From Anthoceros angustus (Eukaryota; Streptophyta; Anthocerotopsida; Anthocerotales; Anthocerotaceae): 64,000 nucleotides of DNA. A program made the position numbers and the translations under genes. The stretch lies in contig MU008161.1 of assembly GCA_010909165.1 (NCBI GenBank), forward strand, positions 868,001 to 932,000, in the 5' to 3' direction. Below are positions 1 to 10,700 of this stretch, in pieces. A model generated the notes under the pieces. The model worked only from the letters and a program-made list of their open reading frames with translations. It made no database searches and was not told the origin of the DNA. The stretch's first letter is position 1; every line of letters begins with the position of its first letter.

Positions 1-1678
1 AAGAGTCTTGTCAGCTTACTGTCCCTGAGAAAGAGAACCCACTTTATGAGCATAGGGCAGAGGCCGATAACCAGAATATGCAGGCTTGCAGGATGATCCT
101 ACCTGTAAGGAATATGGCCCAGATGCTCAACAAGTGCTGTAATGACACGACCAAGTGTCAGAAGGCTCTTATTGATCTCCCCTGCTTCCCTTGCCCGACC
201 CTATGAAAGGAACAGATGTTTTATTAGATGGAACCAGAGAGGTTGGGAAAATGCACCGACTCGAAGGGACAAATCGACTGCTCACCTCCCTAGCACCCGA
301 TCGAGAGATGTTCTCTGAGCCTGCCAGGTCCACCAGGTTGAGCTTTCCACATTTAATGAGCTCTTCTCCTTCTGGTGTAGCTTCCTTGATATGGATGGTT
401 ATGGAGAATATGGAATGAGAGCGACTGCAACAGAGCAGTTGATGAGAAGCAATTGCAAGCAGTCATAGTTCTGTGTGAGCTGCATGTACGCTGTGGTCAG
501 TACCTGGATTGTTTATTGAGCAGTGTCTCTGCAGTACGCCGCTTTGCTGATCCCCGATCCAGGAGGCTGTAGATCTCATTCGCACTGGTGACAATCTCCT
601 CCTCTAAGCCCCTGACAAGCACACCCCCTTTCCCGTCTTCCATCAAGGCGAGTGGCTTCTTTTGCTTGTCATCCAGCACTTTGGAGAACTCTTCAGGTGC
701 GAGCAAGTCTGTTATCTCCTCGTTGTATAGCTCTAGGAACGTCACTTTAACACTGTACTCAGCATTCTGACTTTCTAGAGTATCGAAAATCTGTTGAACA
801 GATCTTGGAATGACACCAGCGTCCACTGGGAGCTCCCCTTGCTGCCAAACACAGAGCACACATCAGTCACGCCCTTGCACAACAACACTGCGTAACTTGG
901 ACAGAGAGCACCACTAGCATCAAGATGGAGTAGATGCTCTTCAGGGAACACAGCAATGCCCTTCAGTGCAAGGGGACTGCAGAAGCTCAACAGTCACCTT
1001 AGCTTTCCGGCCTGCGCCTTCCATGGTGTACGTCTTTCCGGTGCCTGTCTGGCCATAGGCGAATATGGTACAATTGAATCCTTCCAGCACTTCGTTCACA
1101 ATTGGCACCACGGCTTGGTCAAACAGGTCCTTTTGCAACGAATTGGGCCCGAAAACCTGGAATGTGCCATGCAAATGTGAGAAGACAAATTGGCGGCAAG
1201 AGCTGAGGGCAACATCCCGGACAGATATTGGCATCGATGTACGATCCAGCGAAGGTATTAAGCAAATGCGTCGGACCAAGCTCCCCGACACCGTTACGGC
1301 TCAGGGGAGGAAACCATACCTTGTCAAAAGTGAATGTCCTATCAATCTGCTTGCTTGCAATGTTCTGGCACACGGTGACCTCCCTCTTCTGCTCATAGCA
1401 AGAAATGACCTGGGGAGCATTGGCCCTGATCTCCTCCTCATTGAATGGTCTGCATTATACCACCCGAACCAGCGAATGAGGCAAAACAGCGCAGCAGCCG
1501 GAACAAGAGCGAGAAGCAAGGCGCAGAGCGGCAGAGCGGCCCCCCACCTGCATCGCAGCAGCACCTGCACATTGACACCCCTGTCCTTCTCCTTGGTGTC
1601 AAACCGACTGGCCATGGTCCTGGTCGGACCCGGGAACAGCTCCACGTCTTCCCCCCGCCGGACCAGCCCCTCGGACAT
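1..1678 (-). CDS. Kinesin-5 (BimC/Eg5-type) motor protein, 5' part, seven exons, partial
   Basis: Plus-end-directed mitotic motor that slides antiparallel spindle microtubules (family knowledge). Exons on the minus strand, each with consistent phase and GT/AG ends: 1548-1678, 1320-1449, 998-1156, 504-841, 286-424, 103-200 and 1-24, continuing off the left edge. Visible motor hallmarks are [13 protein letters not shown] at the N terminus, the P-loop [16 protein letters not shown] in exon 3, the kinesin-5-type [12 protein letters not shown] and [12 protein letters not shown] in exon 4, switch [10 protein letters not shown] across exons 4/5, switch II DLAGSEN in exon 5, and [17 protein letters not shown] in exon 6. 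The ATG at 1678 was chosen because it is in frame and close to the conserved start; a second in-frame ATG lies at 1615. Introns are 78-164 bp. No breaks are seen. Stalk and tail lie outside the window. Confidence 0.93.
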
Positions 1679-2896
1679 GAGGGAGCCTAAACTCGTCTTG
1701 AATCTTGCTCTGCTACTTCACCACCTGGGGCTCGGGCTTCCGCGATCTCCTAGATCCAGCACCGCATCGCATCCCGTCCAGCTCCCGCCTCCAGATCCGC
1801 CGCTTCCAGGACGCAGAGCGCACGCAGGCGCAGACTGGCGAGGGGGCAGGGGAGCAGGCAGCCGAGCAGAGGCGGGCGGAGGAGAGGCAGCGCAGCGCGG
1901 CGCAGTTCGCAGAGAGAGGGCAAGCGGGGCGATGGATCCAGCAACCCCTGCGGCCCGATTTGGAGCAGCTCCGAGAATCGCTCCAAACGGTCCGGGCCGG
2001 GAGCATGCGAGGGTGAACAGAGGCAGTGCGTGTGCGGGAGTGAGAAGCGGATCAAGAGACGGGCAACACAGTGTCACGGCAAGGAGGAAGATGGAAGACG
2101 CATTTCAAACCATTCCCGCTCCCTCGCGCTCCGGCCGGGCATTCCCGTTGCGCCAGGAACGTTCATCTTTTCCCTCCCTTTCCTTCTTTCTGTCACATGC
2201 TCCCCGCTGGAGCCCCCCGCGGATGTCAAAATTGGTAAAGAAAGCGGTACCCCCGTTTTCTTTCCGAGCTCCACCCGGCCGTTGGGAGTGGGCCCGGCTA
2301 CAAGGCCCCGACGGCCCCGGCCTCCCATCGGTTCCCCCTCCCCTCCCGTTCCGTTGCACACACCACGTCGCCGCCCCCACGTCGGTGCGCACTGGTCACA
2401 TGCCTTAGCGAGGTTTTTGAGGGAGCAAGAAACAAACGTTCTACCTTGCCGCTGCGAGTCCTCGCCACATGGCGACCACTGCTGCTGTTCCCACGTCGGC
2501 TCGGAGCTGCTTCCCATGTGCTATATTTCCATACTCGAGCTACCTATTATGTGCTTCAGTTGCGTCTTGTGGTTCAACACGACAGCCAGCGACTCCACCT
2601 TGCATTTTTATGTGACACACAACCCGGTTGCAAACAAGGCACAAGCTCGGCGACCATGATTTTGCGCTACCTAGGGTTTAGGGTTCTTGTTAAAAGAAAA
2701 TTCAATACGGTGGTAGCATTCACAAGCAACGTTTATCCCCCACCCATTTTCAATAAGGTATGACGATATCCATTAGCGGGCTCAAACATGTGTTGTTGAT
2801 AGTTGACTGCATGTGACTGCTCATCCTACCCCTCTACCATAAAATGTTGTCTCCTGTTCCTATGCTCTTGTATTAACTTGTAGTTCACAAACAACC
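1679..2896. other. Upstream/intergenic region of the kinesin-5 gene
   Basis: GC-rich 5' leader and promoter side of the kinesin-5 gene up to about 2450, then more AT-rich sequence. Long overlapping open frames at 1713-2517 exist on both strands but look like GC-driven noise: low-complexity R/A/G/P composition and no domain I recognise. An AACGG core at about 1985-1990 resembles the heart of the mitosis-specific activator (MSA) element expected near G2/M genes, but its flanks do not match the consensus. No transcription start can be placed. Confidence 0.4.
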
Positions 2897-3540
2897 ATGC
2901 TCACACAACTAGCAGTCAATCCACCACAGATTTTATTGAGCTCAAAACGTGATCACAAAGGCACGGGCATGGGGTCATGGACTAATTTGACAAGGGAAGA
3001 TGATGCCATGATATGTGATTACTTAGAACAGCCAAATCAATTTACAGCTCTGTTAGAATCATCGAAAAGGTCGAAAATTGTAGATAAGAACCAGCCTACA
3101 TGGACTGCATATCCAGCAATGACCATTACGTTGCGGGAGCCTGGTTAATTGAAGGATAAAAGCTGCAGAAGAGGGTGGACCGCTTTGAGGAAACAAGATA
3201 GGCTTTCACAGAGGATTGCATAGCAGATTTAAGTCCTGAGGAGAAATTGGTAGGCATGTGCCCTTAGTTTGATGAGATGCATGTGACTTTCAGTAAAAGG
3301 CCCAATATGAGTCCATTGGACAGTTTTGAAATTAAACTATCAGTCTCTGATTCTCAAGTTCCTTTCAGTGATTCACAAGTGTCATTTCATTATTCTTAAG
3401 TGTCTTTTAGTGATTGCACAGAGTGTGTACCAGAGGATGTTCATGTAGATGTTTTTTATGACAATGAAATCATGCTAGCCGAAGCCCCGTCAACAACCCT
3501 CTCACCTGAACAATCCACACAATCTCCTCTCACTTAGCTA
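2897..3540 (+). pseudogene. Decayed ORF of unknown function
   Basis: A coherent plus-strand frame starts at the ATG at 2897 and reads 83 codons, with a segment W-T-N-L-T-R-E-D-D-A-M-I-C-D-Y that loosely recalls Myb/SANT-like domains of transposon-associated proteins. After a stop at 3148 similar coding-like sequence continues in pieces to about 3540, including a short Ser-rich repeat (SDSQVPFSDSQVSF) at about 3345-3400, with further stops. I do not recognise the family. It could be a remnant of a DNA transposon accessory gene or a degenerate host exon set. Confidence 0.35.
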
Positions 3541-3950
3541 CTCTTACCTACCTCTCCAGATTCCTACCTCTAGATCCTCAAACGCATGAAGTACAGACTT
3601 GTAATCCTAGTTTATGTCGTGTGTTCACGGGACTCAAACAATTTGAATATGTCAACCAAGCTTGTGGTTAGTAGCCCACTTCCGGAGGCCAATATTCTAT
3701 CACACAAGCATTCCAACACTCCTTGATCATTTCATCATGTACCTTATCAATTGCAATATTAACATATCCCCTATCTATTGAATTATATGTTATCTCCAAA
3801 CACAAAAGCCGAGAAATGCTTCATAAACATTCAACAGCGAAGGACAAACATATGATTAACAATTTATATATCGCAACACAAACTAAGAGATAGTGTCCCT
3901 CAGCACCAAATTTGCTGCCTTCAATACATCAAACAAGGGAAGACATTGAA
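3541..3950. other. Intergenic, nothing recognised
   Basis: AT-rich sequence between the decayed plus-strand ORF and the 3' end of the minus-strand host gene. No open frame, RNA gene or repeat could be supported here. Confidence 0.4.
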
Positions 3951-5325
3951 TTGCTCAACATGGTTGAAAGCCAACGGGATTACCTTCCAGCAGCGTCTTG
4001 GCTCTATTGGCATAATCTGCATCAAGAAGATTATTAGCTGTTTGCAAACAAGGAGATTTGCAATGGCTACTTGGGCAAGCTGAGCCGAGTAATCATCTAC
4101 TTATCTTAATCTGACCTGACTAAAGACAACAATAAGCCTTTGCTTAATCAAACGACTAAACACTAAGTCGGCAGATCTTTTCAAACAAAATCTCATCCTC
4201 TCGCATTCTTACGCACTTCTGCCTTGTCACTCACCTATCCGGCTATTGGTAGGGTTGTTCACCTTATACCGGTCTGACTTGCAGCTGGCGACTAAAAGTT
4301 GACTCTGCATGTCTTGTTATTGGTGGCTGCTTCATGCTCCCCCATTGCGACATGAAAACGCCCAATATAGCTTTTCAAATCGTGAAAGACTTAGTACCGA
4401 GGCCGTTGTCTATATCTAGACAAGAATCATTGTATGTTGAACTGCAGTTTCAAAGATGAAATAACCTTGTCAATCGCTTCGTCCTCGAAGAGTACAACCC
4501 TTTATTTTAAAAGGAGAATCTCCTCCTAAACAAAGATTTTGCTTGCAAAAACCATATAAAGCATATTTTGTTGTTTGATGTTTGACGAGTAGGCAAAGTC
4601 TCTTTTTTCATATTTGGGAGCTTTTGCGGGCTCAACTCTTGCCAAACATTTGCAGTCTAGTTACCATGGTATATTGAATTCATATTGTTTACCAAAAATA
4701 CCCACTTCCTTGCCAGACACATTTTTCCCCTAGCAACCCTTTGGGTAAGCTTGTGGAAAAGGTTTATAAGAAACACACTCTTGCTCCAACCCGCAAATAA
4801 ACGAAAATTGTTTATCCCTACTGAATTTGAAGCTAGAAAAGCACATGCTCCCCATAGAAAATAATCCTCTCTTCATGCAGAGTCGTGCAGACTCGATTCA
4901 CCTTCTCCTATAATGCCTAACACATAAGTGACTTCAGGTTGAGGCATTCCACAAGGCGAGCTTCTTCAAATGTTTGTGCGTGAAGATGTGATGATGTGAT
5001 GCACAATTCATTCAATTCCTTCGTTGCGAAAAGGTCGGATCATTGAGAGAAATATGCTCAGAAGATTACAATTTCGTAGAATTAACATCCCATCGAATCT
5101 GAGAGTGGAAACTCACGAAGAATGTTAGGCCCTACAAATAATTTTTCTTTTAAATTTAATGAGAGACCTCAACAAGATATCAAACCTGACTATTCTACCC
5201 ACCTCCTTCATCGCGTCCACCGGGACAAGATCGCCGATGTTCCGCACAACTTGAGCAAAGTTTTCATACAATAGCTCTAGGACAAGGATTTGGCTAGCAT
5301 AGATTCTGCTACTCTCATCGTACCC

Positions 5326-5914
5326 ACTGCCACCAGGCTTTGTGCCACCATAGCTGGCTCGTTTGCCAACTAGATTCTTCCATTTTGTTTTTTACCTCTA
5401 TGAGGTCTTTGCGTCAGAGCAGACTTGCATCAATGTTGTCGGTAATGGTAACTCGCAAAACAATTGACTTGCCTGCACGTAGGGTGAGGCTTTGGCATTT
5501 GGTAGGGCGAGTCTCTGCGCGTATAGAACATTACGAGACTAGATACTTACATTGATTGCTACAGATCGTTTGCAAATTTCATTGTTGAGTATCCCATACA
5601 GTGGTGAGGCTTTTCCCCCCACCCGCTGCCACCAGGCTTTGTGCCACCATAGCTGGCTCGTTTGCCAACTAGATTCTTCCATTTTGTTTTTTACCTCTAT
5701 GAGATCTTTGCGTCAGAGCAAACCTGCCGTCAATGTTGTCGGTAATGGTAACTCGCAAAACAATTGACTTGCCTGCACGTAGGGTGAGGCTTTGGCATTT
5801 GGCAGGGCGAGTCACTGCACGTATAGAACATTATGAGACTAGATGCTTACATTGATTGCTACTGATCGTTTGCAAATTTCATTGTTGAGTATCCCATACA
5901 GTGGTGAGGCTTTT
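5326..5914. repeat. 299-bp tandem duplication covering exon sequence
   Basis: Two nearly identical units, about 5326-5619 and 5625-5914, offset by 299 bp with few substitutions. Each contains minus-strand coding-like sequence of the host gene (ILNNEICKRSVAI, IVLRVTITDNI and NLVGKRASYGG blocks) with intervening intron-like sequence, so one or more short exons are present twice. A CCCCCCACC insertion lies at the junction near 5616-5625. Confidence 0.8.
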
Positions 5915-6505
5915 GTAGTTTGGCCAGACAAGTTTGTAACATGATAATTTTTGAAGGGGAGGAATATAGTAACCCCCTTCGGTCAAGACAGCACCCCCTT
6001 GTCACGATGTACACCCTTCCTCCAACAGCATATCTGCCTACTTTGATAATGCGCACACCCTTTCTGAGCCCATACCTTTGATAAAAGATGCACTTTCAAA
6101 TCGACACTCCAAAACTAGAGCACAATAGGGTGTGGGCCCGTCTGCGTTTTTGTAGAATGCATAGAGGCCTGCTATTTTCATATATTTATTACAACCGAAA
6201 ACTTTTACTTTCAAGTGGTGGAACACAATGAAAACAATCTTGTATTAGCGGGAGTCTTATTTCAGTGGTCGTGAGAACATTTCAACAAACAACTGCTAAA
6301 GGAGGAGGTGGTGATCAGCATCGACAATAGTCATTCAAGAGTGCGACCGAGCGACTTGTCTATGCCGCGAAATCTTGAGTCAAGGACCACCACCAAATTC
6401 AAGGCGGTCCATATCCTCTCAACAAAGTCATTATTCTCCTCCAATGCTTGCTCGTATTCATTAGTATAATTCTTGGGAACAAAAATAATTGTATCCTTAA
6501 AGTCA

Positions 6506-6520
6506 ACAAAGTTGAGTTTT
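6506..6520. repeat. Left target-site duplication of the LINE (15 bp)
   Basis: ACAAAGTTGAGTTTT at 6506-6520 is repeated exactly at 47548-47562. Its position at the 3' end of the minus-strand LINE and the length are as expected for target-primed reverse transcription. Confidence 0.85.
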
Positions 6521-7703
6521 TCGCGCGAGAAAACGATCAGATTAGATTAGAAGCGCGACCGTGCGATGGATTACAAGATAGATGTCGCTCAAAACCTCTC
6601 ATGGGGAGACCTGGTCAAAACGGTACTACTAGTCGTCCCCGCACGAAAGCTCTCAAAGGTACCTATGCTAACCTCATATTTCGTGAAGTTTGTTGTCGTG
6701 ACTCCAAGATGGTAAGAGAGTTCTAACAAAGCCACGGGCAAGAATGATTCCACGTCACTTTGAGAAATCACTGCATCCACCTTTGGTTTGAACTCTACGC
6801 AATGAGGCACTTGAAGCTCTGAGATCAAGACCGCCTGTGTAACGACATAAGAGCCCTTTCAGAGGTAAGGGCTCCCGGCCCCCATAGACAACCGACGTCC
6901 AATTGGTCCACAAAACAAAAAGACCCGAACTCCATATGTGCCCCCACCAGGTTTGTTGGAGCAGTGGCCTGCCAGTCCTCTCGTTAAGTCCAAAGAGAGC
7001 TGCATGTTCTGTGATGAACATATGTGATGCAGGAAACAACTTCTGGAGCCACACTTCAATAGCTGCCCAGAAACTACGTGCGTACCTACAGCGGTAGAGA
7101 GAGTGCTGACTCTTGTGGGGGGCACCATCATTGCACATCCTGCACAAGTCTTCTCCAGTAACAACCAGTAGCCCATCCCATCGATCGGCGTTTGGTAGGC
7201 TGGCTTGTAGAAAGAGCCAGACCAAGGATCGGATCTTGGGCGGGATTCCGGGCGTGAACCACAGCAACTTAAGCGTACCCCTCTGCCTCCTCAAGCTCAG
7301 GTGTAGTCTATTGGCTAGGGGTTTCCTCTTAGCCAATTTGCTGCGGAACACTAGCCACTAGTAGGCCTCAGCTGTCCTAAAATTGAAGAAGGAGCGATTC
7401 TCCTTGGAGAGGCTGCCCGGAGCCCTGGGCCATAGGTACATGTCAGGCCTGAATACAAGTTGCCAATTTTCCGCTAACCTGAACCAGTATCTGCTTGATG
7501 ATTGATGAGCTTTGACACTTTCACCTTGTGTTCGCCACCGCCTCACCCTCATGGTGCGGGAAAGAACCGTGATCGGCCTGAGATTCCCTACTGGGCCGGC
7601 CATTGAATCTCGACTTATTCTAGCTGCACTCTTCATCGTACGTAGTAGGACTGTCATTGCTTAGCTCCCTGCGCCTAACAACAACGAAAATAGCACTACT
7701 GCT
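6521..7703 (-). mobile_element. L1-type LINE, 3' part (end of ORF2 with zinc-binding RT-associated domain)
   Basis: Minus-strand coding sequence in two main pieces. 6755-7351 holds a zf-RVT-like domain: FTPGIPPKIRSLVWLFLQAS, then LCRMCNDGAPHKSQHSLYRC with the Cys/His pattern and WAAIEVWLQKLF. 7358-7657 is the preceding linker, separated by one in-frame stop. 6589-6828 continues the C terminus in a shifted frame, ending before the target duplication. Only a five-A run (shared with the duplication) marks the tail. This is the downstream half of the LINE at 41304-47547; the gypsy array separates them. Confidence 0.8.
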
Positions 7704-10700
7704 TGTGGGCTACTTCCGAGTTAGGAAATAAGTAGGGTTTCGCTTTTTTAGGATTGAAGGATAAATAAAAGGAAAAGGAGGAATAAATTGGGGTAGCGCC
7801 GGACGAGGCTCGGAGTATACTCCGACTGAGTGAACAACGGACCTGCACTACTATGGCAAGCTCCGGACTACGCCGAGTAACGGATAAGTCCGAACCCACC
7901 TGTGTCAAAACAGGATAAGTACGCCAGGAAAGTAACCTAGGAGCGAGGCGTGAGGATGACGAGGCGGCGCCACGTGGACGGCCCCGAGTGGAGGTCGGGC
8001 ATGCAGAGGCCAGACTGAACCTTGCTGCAGAGGCCGCAGGCAGTATTCACGCCGGCCGCGCGTAAGGCCGAGTGGCGTAGGGTCGAGTAAGCCATGCACT
8101 CGCGCTACGGACAACGAAGAGGCGCCTTCCGCCAGAAGCATTTCCACAAGCGCCAAGGAGGGAGGTCAGCCTCCGCATAATCCTTGCGCCCGCAATCCGG
8201 CTCGGGCGCTCTTTTGGGCGCGCCCTTAGAGCGCGCGCACTGCCAAGGTTGGAGCAACAACGCGCGAAGGAGGAACATCGCAGGACCGGCCAGCAAGAAT
8301 AAGAGAGGAGGAGAAGCAATGGCACCCAAAAGCCGAGAGTCTGGGAGCCATGGACCGTGGAGCGCAACATTGTGACCCGCGCTATCCGGACTTCGGGCCC
8401 CGGCCGGAGGAAGCGTGGGGAATTGGTGCAGAGTGGCCTGACGTGTTCCAAATGGTCCGGACCTTTGACAACGTCACTCTAGTCCGGAGTTTGCCCGAAG
8501 ATGCGGCGATCAACAAGGAGGTCCGATCCAAGAACCTCCGGAGGACCGAGGCGATGGACCTTGAGGTCCCGAGGATGGCCTACAACCGCCCAAGGAGGAA
8601 GAAGGGGCGTGGTGCCGAGCCCCTTAAGGCGAAGGGAAGATAGGGCCAGCATGCCGAGGCTCGAACGCAGGACAACCAACGGATGGTTGATATCCGATCT
8701 GGCGATCGAGTAAGGGCGTAGCCCGGATCATTGTCCATTGAACTCGCCACCAAGGTGGATCACCTTGGTGATAACTGGTATTCTCGCATGCGCCCAATGG
8801 GAAGAGAGCGACCGGGAAGGATTATCTTCGCCTGGGCCAGTGAGGCACGCAAGCTAAGCCCTCGCCATCGTCGACCCCACACCGATTCATGTATGGGGAC
8901 ATTTCGAGCTCAAGGAGGGAGAGCTTGAGCGGCGCCCGGAGGCCCCGCCAAGTAGAGCGTGCAAGGGCGCCTGAGGTGGGGGTCGCCCTTCAAGACCGAC
9001 TGGAGGAGGACGATCGAGGATTCCTGACTCCATACGCCCTGAGCGAACCCCTCACCACCTGTGGAAGTTTGGGAGGCGATTCCCCTTCCTCCTTTTGGTG
9101 CCCTCCGAGCGCAAGAGGAGGAGAAGCAATGGCACCCAAAAGCCGACGGAAGTCTGGGAGCCATGGACCCTCGTGGAGCGCAACATTGTGACCCGCGCTA
9201 TCCGGACTTCGGGCCCCGGCCGGAGGAAGCGGGGAATTGGTGCAGAGTGGCATCCGGACGTGTTCCAAATGGTCCGGACCTTTGACAACGCTACTCTAGT
9301 CCGGAGTTTGCCCGAAGATGCCGGCGGCGATCAACAAGGAGGTCCGATCCAAGAACCTCCGGAGGACCCGAGGCGATGGACCTTGAGGTCCCGATGGCCT
9401 ACAACCGCCCAAGGAGGAAGAAGGGGCGTGGTGCCGAGCCCCTTAAGGCGAAGGGAAGATAGGGCCACCACAAGGCGCCGAGGCTCGAACGCAGGACAAC
9501 CAACGGATGGTTGATATCCGATCCGCCGATCCGAGTAAGGGCGTAGCCCGGATCATTGTCCATTGAACTCGCCACCAAGGTGGATCACCTTGGTGATAAC
9601 TCGCTGGTATTCTCGCATGCGCCCAATGGGAAGAGAGCGACGGGAAGGATTATCTTCGCCTGCCTGGGCCAGAGGCACGCAAGCTAAGGAGCGAGAAGCC
9701 TCGCCATCGGTCGACCCCATACCGATTCATGTATGGGGACATTTCGAGCTCAAGGAGGGAGAGCTTGAGCGGCGCCAAGGGGCCGGAGGCCCCGCTGTAG
9801 AGAGCGCAAGGGCGCCTGAGGTGGGGGTCGCCCTTCAAGACCAAGCGGACTCGGGAGGAGGACGATCGAGGATTCCTGACTCACGCTGAGCGAACCCCTC
9901 ACCACCTGTGGAAGTTTGGGAGGCGATTCCCCTTCCTCCTTTTGGTGCCCTCCGAGCAAGATGAGGGAGCCGATGCGGGAGGGCGCGGCTCCGACCGGCA
10001 GTAACACAACAACGACCCGAGCCCCGACGAACTCAACGGAGCCAAGAGGCGGAAGACGGTGCCGCTTACCAACGCAAAGACCTCGGGTGCCGATTTACCC
10101 CGCCCACGAGTGGCAAGAGGTCAAGAGGCGGTAAGGAGGGCAGAAGGGACGTGCCAAGGAGGGAGGTCATCGCGCAGCCCCCACCTCGAGCCGTCTGCCC
10201 GAAGGGAAGGCAAAAGAGCTTGCTCCCTGACCCCTCACCTCCTCCGAGCCCTGTGGAGAAAGAGGGCACAAAGGAGTTAGAGGCCAAGAGGGCCAAGAGG
10301 GTGAGACTCGGACCTCACCACTGTGACCCGAGGGTCCCGATTAGGTCCGAGAACCCCCCGACTCTTATCAAGGTATGGAGGTCCTTGGCGATCGAGAAAT
10401 GCCGGCCCCACTACGGACTTTGTGGGGCCTCACCGCGGCCGTGGAAGAAACACGGCGAAGTCTGCCACTATGGCAAGCTCCGGACTACGCCGAGTAACGG
10501 ATAAGTCCGAACCCACCCAGTCAAAATAGGATAAATGCGAGTAACCTAGGAGGCGGGCGTGAGGGGCAGGCGGCGCCACGTGGGCCACGAGTGGAGGTCG
10601 GGCATGCATGGGCAGGGGCCGTAACCTTGCGAGGCCGTTATAGCGGTATTCACGCCCATGGTGCGCGTAAGGCAGTAAGCGGGCGTAGGGTCGAGTAAGC

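Larger units (their letters stand above)
3958..6520 (-). pseudogene. Unrecognised multi-exon host gene, 3' portion, disrupted by the LINE
   Basis: Several minus-strand coding-like blocks read coherently and are bounded by plausible splice sites. About 6340-6520 contains NFVDFKDTIIFVPKNYTNEY and ends GIDKSLGRTLE. About 6065-6226 contains MKIAGLYAFYKNADG. About 5860-5915 reads KASPLYGILNNEICKRSVAI. About 5187-5395 contains GYDESSRIYASQILVLELLY and GDLVPVDAMKEVGRIV. Further blocks lie at about 4970-5070 and 4440-4500. The last exon at about 3958-4017 follows a CTTGATGCAG acceptor and ends LLEGNPVGFQPC-stop. I do not recognise the family. The gene is cut at 6520 by a LINE, and its frame resumes at 47563. 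Exon limits are approximate and some joins may be wrong. Confidence 0.5.

Noticed and set aside
1065-2659. Long plus- and minus-strand open frames across the kinesin-5 5' region (up to 447 codons)
   Set aside because: They overlap real kinesin exons antisense, have GC-driven low-complexity composition and show no domain.
6840-6860. Host-gene splice acceptor directly after the LINE zinc-binding domain
   Set aside because: ACACAG followed by an open frame looked like a host exon, but the 15-bp duplication at 6506-6520 places this sequence inside the LINE, so the frame is the ORF2 C terminus.
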